NCBI GenBank assembly: GCA_950295325.1
Contig: OX485804.1
Coordinates: 41,788,001 to 41,852,000 of the forward strand
Length of the DNA stretch: 64,000 nucleotides
Origin: Polytrichum commune
Lineage: Eukaryota > Streptophyta > Polytrichopsida > Polytrichales > Polytrichaceae
Direction: 5' to 3'
The notes beneath the pieces are model-generated. The model worked only from the letters and a program-made list of their open reading frames with translations. It was not told where the DNA came from and did not search any database. A program made the translations under genes and the position numbers. Positions 59,225 through 64,000 of the stretch are shown one piece after another. Position 1 is the first letter of the stretch. The number at the start of each line of letters is the position of its first letter.

Positions 59225-59950
59225 TCTTAAATGGACACTTTTAGCTTTGCACCCACTTCTCGTGTGATATGAAACACGCACTTAATGCAACATGATTCAC
59301 AAATCCATATCGTTATGTATCCATTTTCCTCATAATTTGTGGAGCTCATATGAATATCTTACTCATTGTCAAATTGAAGATTCTCATGTTCATCACGTAG
59401 CCATGTAGTCACATGCTACTCGGTCTCCGCTAATGTAGATTTTCGAGTTTAGAATGGTTAATATGCTTTGAATACGTTGACCAATCTCTTTTACACATAT
59501 GTCTTTCATACCCATTCTCGGAGCCCCAATCACCCATGTATAGTTGTTTGATTAAGAAAAGTAACCAAATAATAGTTGCATGCAAAACTCCCTTGGCACT
59601 AAAGGCGAACCCAATTTGCTGACTAGTCACCTTGATTTGAGTGGTGTATAATTGAGTGTGAATCTAAGAACATACACGAAAAATACATGTGTTGAAAAGA
59701 GAGTGGACTGCATGCTTGAAACTTGTTACATGCTTCTAGACACAATAGTCAACATAATTGGGGGCGGGGGGAGGGGACTCTATGGTTATTTAATAACTCA
59801 TGGGATCTTCACTTTGACAATGAATATGATATTCATACAAGCTCCGAGAATTACGAGGGTAGTCGTATGGCACATGGCTTTGCTAACCATCTTGGACTAA
59901 CTTTGTGTTTAATATCCTACGGAGAAGCGGGTGCAAAGAGAAAAATGTTA
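59225..59950. repeat. Foldback-like element with both long arms
   Basis: The left arm (about 59225-59565) and the right arm (about 59640-59950) are inverted versions of each other. 'ggagctcatatgaatatctt' matches inverted 'gatattcatacaagctccga'. 'tagaatggttaatatgcttt' and 'ccaatctcttttacacatat' match inverted 'aaatacatgtgttgaaaaga' and 'tagacacaatagtcaacata'. The spacer is under 100 bp. This is the clearest two-armed copy and explains the single arms elsewhere. No transposase is present. A G-rich run (about 59760-59776) interrupts the right arm. Confidence 0.7.
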
Positions 59951-61559
59951 ATTTGAGAGTTGAGGCCCTATACCTTAGAGGTCGAGTTGAAACCTCAAGT
60001 CTTGCATGTTTCGGGAGCTTCATATTTTGTACTTGTATTTGACAAGATTTTATTTGAAGCTCAAAATGTCAAGAGCATGGTCAATCCTCACGGTTTTGAT
60101 GGTTTGAGCATGTGCAAAGTGCCCATCCTCTAATTTAGATTTCATGGGGAGGATGATAAGCACACGAGAATCGATGTGAAGCCAATTTAAAATGATCGTA
60201 ACTTTATGGCTTGGGGCCCGTATAACAAGAGCTTGTATTCTTAACATTTCTAAGTGACCTCCATGAGGCAACTCCGAATATCAACCAAGAACGTGTTATA
60301 GACGTTGCACTTGCGACTCTAATGAGCGTTGTTAGCCCGGTGAAATGTTCAAGCTCGAGTGTAAATTGAACTAGAGTGAGAGAATGCGTAAGAGGCTCCC
60401 CACCAATGAGAAGGTTCCATTCTTTGTTCTCGTCGAGCTTTGAGCTCTTAACCTCTCTAATGTAAAAGGATGGTTGTGACTTATATAGAGCTCAACCTTG
60501 TATTGTGGAGACCATCAACGCATCTTGCCCTTCCTTATCCCTAAATGTTTAGCCATCGTTAGTCATTGTTAGTCACCAACCACCTTGGTTGCCATTGTGT
60601 GTAAACGAGTGAACAAAATTTCACTAACACATGTGGGCCATGCCACAAATTGGTAGAAATGAAACATGACAAAATGAGTCATTTTAACTTGTTTAGAATG
60701 CTTAGCGTATGTCTTACGGTACGAATGACTATGATATAAGGTCATTATATAACGGTTGTCGCAAATAACCTCGAGGTCGCATGAGTTCAAGAAATCGACA
60801 TCTAGTCTATGCATCAAGGTAGGATCCCTCGGTCAATTCACTATGTAATGAAACTCCACATGTTACGGGTAGTGGTAGCTTTGCTCAAACATCAAGTTTA
60901 TCTTACACAACGAGACTCGCCAAGGCTAGGGACCGACAACCAAAGCGGATGCAATGACATGCCAAGCAATGGAGCAAAGCCTAACAAACATTGGGTGAGA
61001 TGCTTATGTGCCAACGTTAATGTTAAAACCTCTTCAAGCTCTCAACTTCTCTTACCAACCTTCCTAAGAATCCACGAGCATATGCTCTACATGTCTCTTT
61101 TGATCACGATAGTTAGTTCCAGAAATCAATTTGAGCCTCGCTTGTTTGACACAACTCAAAATCACATTATTTCTCGATTTTGGACTGCGATGGTTCGCCC
61201 GGGTTGGTTGTGTTTTGAGTTCTTTCATGTAATTAATTTTTCAATTTGTGCCAAAAAAAAAACACCAAAAAAAAACACGACTCAAGATTGTGTGGTGGAT
61301 GCAAACCTACGTAGATTCACGATGAACACCATTAGCTACTAAACATGAATGGAGGTGATGCAACTACATGTTTGTGCATGTTGGAGACCTAGATAGGCTC
61401 TCTTCTCCACTCGGGCCAACAACCAACGTGGATGCAATGATGTGCCCACAAATGTGAGTACGAGCGGCACACATGACCCCAAAAACGTTGAGTAAGAGGC
61501 TTTCTTGGAGCTCGCACCCTTGGTAGCTAAGTTAGTTATCATGGGCTTAAGGTGAGTGG
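59951..61559. other. Intergenic, no gene recognised
   Basis: A 177-codon open frame at 60809-61342 (+) has no domain or composition that I can interpret. A-rich runs are near 61250-61280. No named repeat was identified. Confidence 0.35.
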
Positions 61560-62240
61560 AGAGATTTTTGTTTATTTGTTCTAATTGGACACCTAAATTT
61601 GAGTGTAGTGTGGTTAGGTGTGGATTTTTAAAACACACACCAAACAACTACATGTTTGAAAGAGATTGGCCCACGTGCTCAAAATAAGGTAATTCAATGT
61701 AAGGTATACGGGTCTTAAGTGGCTCGTTTTCTTAATGGTACCCCTAGATGTGATCGGTGTGTGTTTCGGCGAGGATCAAAGAGCAAACATCATAAAGACA
61801 CTTGTTTGAAAGAGATTGGACTACGTCTTAGAATATTGATAATTACTCAACACTCCATAGTATACATGATTGGGAGGACATCTGTATCTAGTTATGAAAT
61901 CAACAAACATGCATTTCCAATAACCGTTACTAAATTAGGGGCGGTCCGATTTCCAAACCGGGTTTTGCAAATGTTTCGTTGTAGATTTGCTAATGCAATG
62001 CGAGTTTTGTTGTGTAGATCTAATCAGTAGAAGTTGGAGAACATGAAAAACAAACCAAGTAACATTCACATACCTTAATTGGGGGAGGGGGGGGGGAGAC
62101 CTCTATGATTATTCAAGAAGCAATGGAATCCTTTCTTTGATAATGAATATGATATCCATGTGAGCTCCATAAATTATAAAGAAAAATGCTATGGGCTCGT
62201 CTTGGACTTGCTAATCATCTCATACTAGGTAATTATATGC
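61560..62240. repeat. Foldback-family cluster; contains the partner of 32870-33270
   Basis: The first piece (61590-61700) reads 'gtgtggttaggtgtggattt', 'tgaaagagattggcccacgt'. The second (61698-62080) matches 32870-33270. The third (62080-62240) has 'gataatgaatatgatatcca', 'tgagctccataaattataaa' and 'cttgctaatcatctcatact', the inner arm in reverse orientation. A G tract (about 62081-62096) lies at the join between the second and third pieces. Confidence 0.6.
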
Positions 62241-63694
62241 TTAGTATCATAGGAGGTGAATGGAAAGGTAAGAGTGTCTAGTTTAGTGCCCTCTTGCCTC
62301 AAGTTCACCTTTAAACTCCCAAGGAGCCTCAAAGATGCGGTTAATGGTATTTGGTGTCGCATGCATAATAGTGTGAATGACCCTATTTTGAGGTGTATGT
62401 TGAGTTACACTAAATATCAACAACTCCACCACGAGTGTCACCTCATGACACTTGGCGTTCAAGTGAGCTTCCTAATATCTTGGCATGAGTATGTTCACTA
62501 TGCTACGAGGTGTATGTTTATGTTATACAAACGTCTAGAACATGGCTGAAAGTGTGCATAAATGACACTTGGCATTAGTATTATGAATAGAATCTTCCTC
62601 TTGCATACTAGAATGTAGATACGTGACACTTGTCACTAGTATGCTCAATAATATTCCCCCCTTGCATACTAAGTTGTGGAACTATCATCCCAATTATCCC
62701 AACGTGTTATGTTAAATGTCATCATATAATTAAAAATTCACTTCAAAAATGTACATATGTTGATGAATAGTATCGTGTTAACAATTCGCACATGTGACAC
62801 TTTGAAACCTCTAGGCATCTAGTTTAGATTGTTCACCAATAGTATGTGTGATACTACATTCCTTAAATGGTGTACCTCAATGCAAGTTTACTATATTATA
62901 TTACATTTCTCTACATAGTGTGTTGTTGTAACCGGTCTTGATTTCATATACTTCGAGAGAGAACAAGTATTCAAATAATAAAATACACACATATGCTAGT
63001 ATGAGAATTATGTCTATATGTAATACATTTGATTATTGTCATAAGACACAAATGCGTTTCTACTTAATTAGTGTAACGTGTTGTGCTAAATACAAGTTCC
63101 ATGTTGTATGTAAACAAATGCATCATTTGATTAGCACATGGTTTAAACACGGGTTCTTTAACATCACAAACATGGAAAGTGGTTTTCATGCAACACACGC
63201 ATTTATACAACTTCAAGCCACATAGATGGCATATTCCAATCGTTTCAACAACTCTTATAGTTTCAACCCCTAAAGGTCAAGAAGGGCCTTTGTTTGGACA
63301 ACTACCTTTACCTGACCATACAAGCATACACGTCTACATTATACTCTCATGATTCGGAGCATGTGAATGATTGACATTTGGTGTGAAGAATCCTCATTTT
63401 ATAAGAATACCATTTGTATAGTTAAGTCCACCATTAAAGGACATTCGTTCCCTTAACATGCCATTGAATTGGAATGAACTTTTCTAAGGCAATTTTGGGG
63501 CAATTTCGCTTTGGGCCCTTAAAGTAAGTTACCTCACCGACTGTCCTCCTTGAGCACTTGATGTACGTGTGGAGGTAAAAGCCACCTTAGACCCAGTCAG
63601 CCTTGTGGTCAAGGGAATTATTTTGGGCCTCAATTTGCTGCATGGCTCCGAGCTTGAACCTATTTAGGGTTTATGATTGAGAGACTCACGCTTA
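62241..63694. other. Intergenic, nothing recognised
   Basis: AT-rich sequence. Between about 62550 and 62690 a segment with 'gacacttg-cattagtat' is present twice. No gene was recognised. Confidence 0.4.
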
Positions 63695-63830
63695 GGGCCA
63701 CTTCACACATGAGCCAAGAGCCGTGACCTTGTAATGGTGAGGACCCTTGACTCTCATCCAAAGGCCGCGTACCATGGGTGTTGGGAAAGCCGTTTTAGTG
63801 GTCACGGGCCCTCAAGCCTAGTGTGAAGTG
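63695..63830 (+). mobile_element. Truncated MITE, GGGCCACTTCACAC family
   Basis: The intact left end (GGGCCACTTCACACATGAG, then 'ccaagagccgtgacc') is followed by 'aaaggccg' and 'ggtcacgggccctcaagcct' with 'agtgtgaag', matching the first quarter of copies A, C and D. The remaining three-quarters are missing. The left flank is TTA. Confidence 0.7.
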
Positions 63831-64000
63831 AGAATGGACCATGTTGCAGGACCATTGCATATTTTGTTGGCGGAAAAACAGGGGAGAATTTGGTTTAATA
63901 TAATATGTCTCAAACTTTGTCAATTCAAGAGAATTGTTTGGTGGTGTTTGTGTGTCATGGAGTCTGCCCTGAAATATGTCGTATTGGAAAAATATTAAAA

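Noticed and set aside
60809-61342. 177-codon plus-strand frame
   Set aside because: It is long for chance but has no recognisable motif, no homology I know, and poly-A runs in its 3' part; listed only as intergenic.

Overview
This window is eukaryotic nuclear DNA from a land plant. It has spliced genes with GT-AG introns, plant-type cellulose synthase and SmG proteins, hAT and MITE transposons, and a very low gene density. From memory the cellulose synthase resembles moss CesA proteins most closely, for example in the stretches around [13 protein letters not shown] and [12 protein letters not shown] bryophyte, probably a moss, is therefore my best guess, though a lycophyte cannot be excluded.

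I can support three real protein-coding genes. (1) Positions 43-1045 (+) hold the last two exons of an acyl-protein thioesterase/SOBER1-type carboxylesterase whose 5' part lies left of the window. (2) Positions 7208-8618 (-) hold a complete four-exon gene for the spliceosomal core protein SmG, with a 23-nt micro-exon and an apparent GC-AG first intron. (3) Positions 34876-44069 (+) hold a complete 13-exon cellulose synthase catalytic subunit (CesA, 1100 aa). Its short first exon is easily missed, and its first two introns are built from tandemly repeated units of about 250 bp.

Most of the rest is old mobile DNA. I can define several families. A MITE of about 500 bp with GGGCCACTTCACAC ends has four full copies, one truncated copy and a rearranged array at 18.8-19.8 kb. 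A hairpin MITE with CATAACATTATTAAGC ends also forms a five-unit tandem array at 52.8-53.9 kb. There is a 531-bp MITE with a TTA target duplication at 5.7-6.2 kb, and a pair of TTAGTG-type MITEs. A long-arm foldback-like family is scattered through the window. A 1373-bp hAT element at 54.5-55.8 kb has perfect 18-bp ends, an 8-bp target duplication and a truncated transposase. A heavily mutated non-LTR retrotransposon lies at 50.4-52.8 kb, and a fragment with a NAM-associated/SANT-like domain at 23.9-24.6 kb.

The most unexplained structure is at 23257-23661. It is eleven consecutive short hairpins in which the loop core (GTCTAA or close to it) is kept while the stems change with their pairing largely preserved. 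The genes have no evident functional link to one another. I see no operon-like or multi-gene system here.
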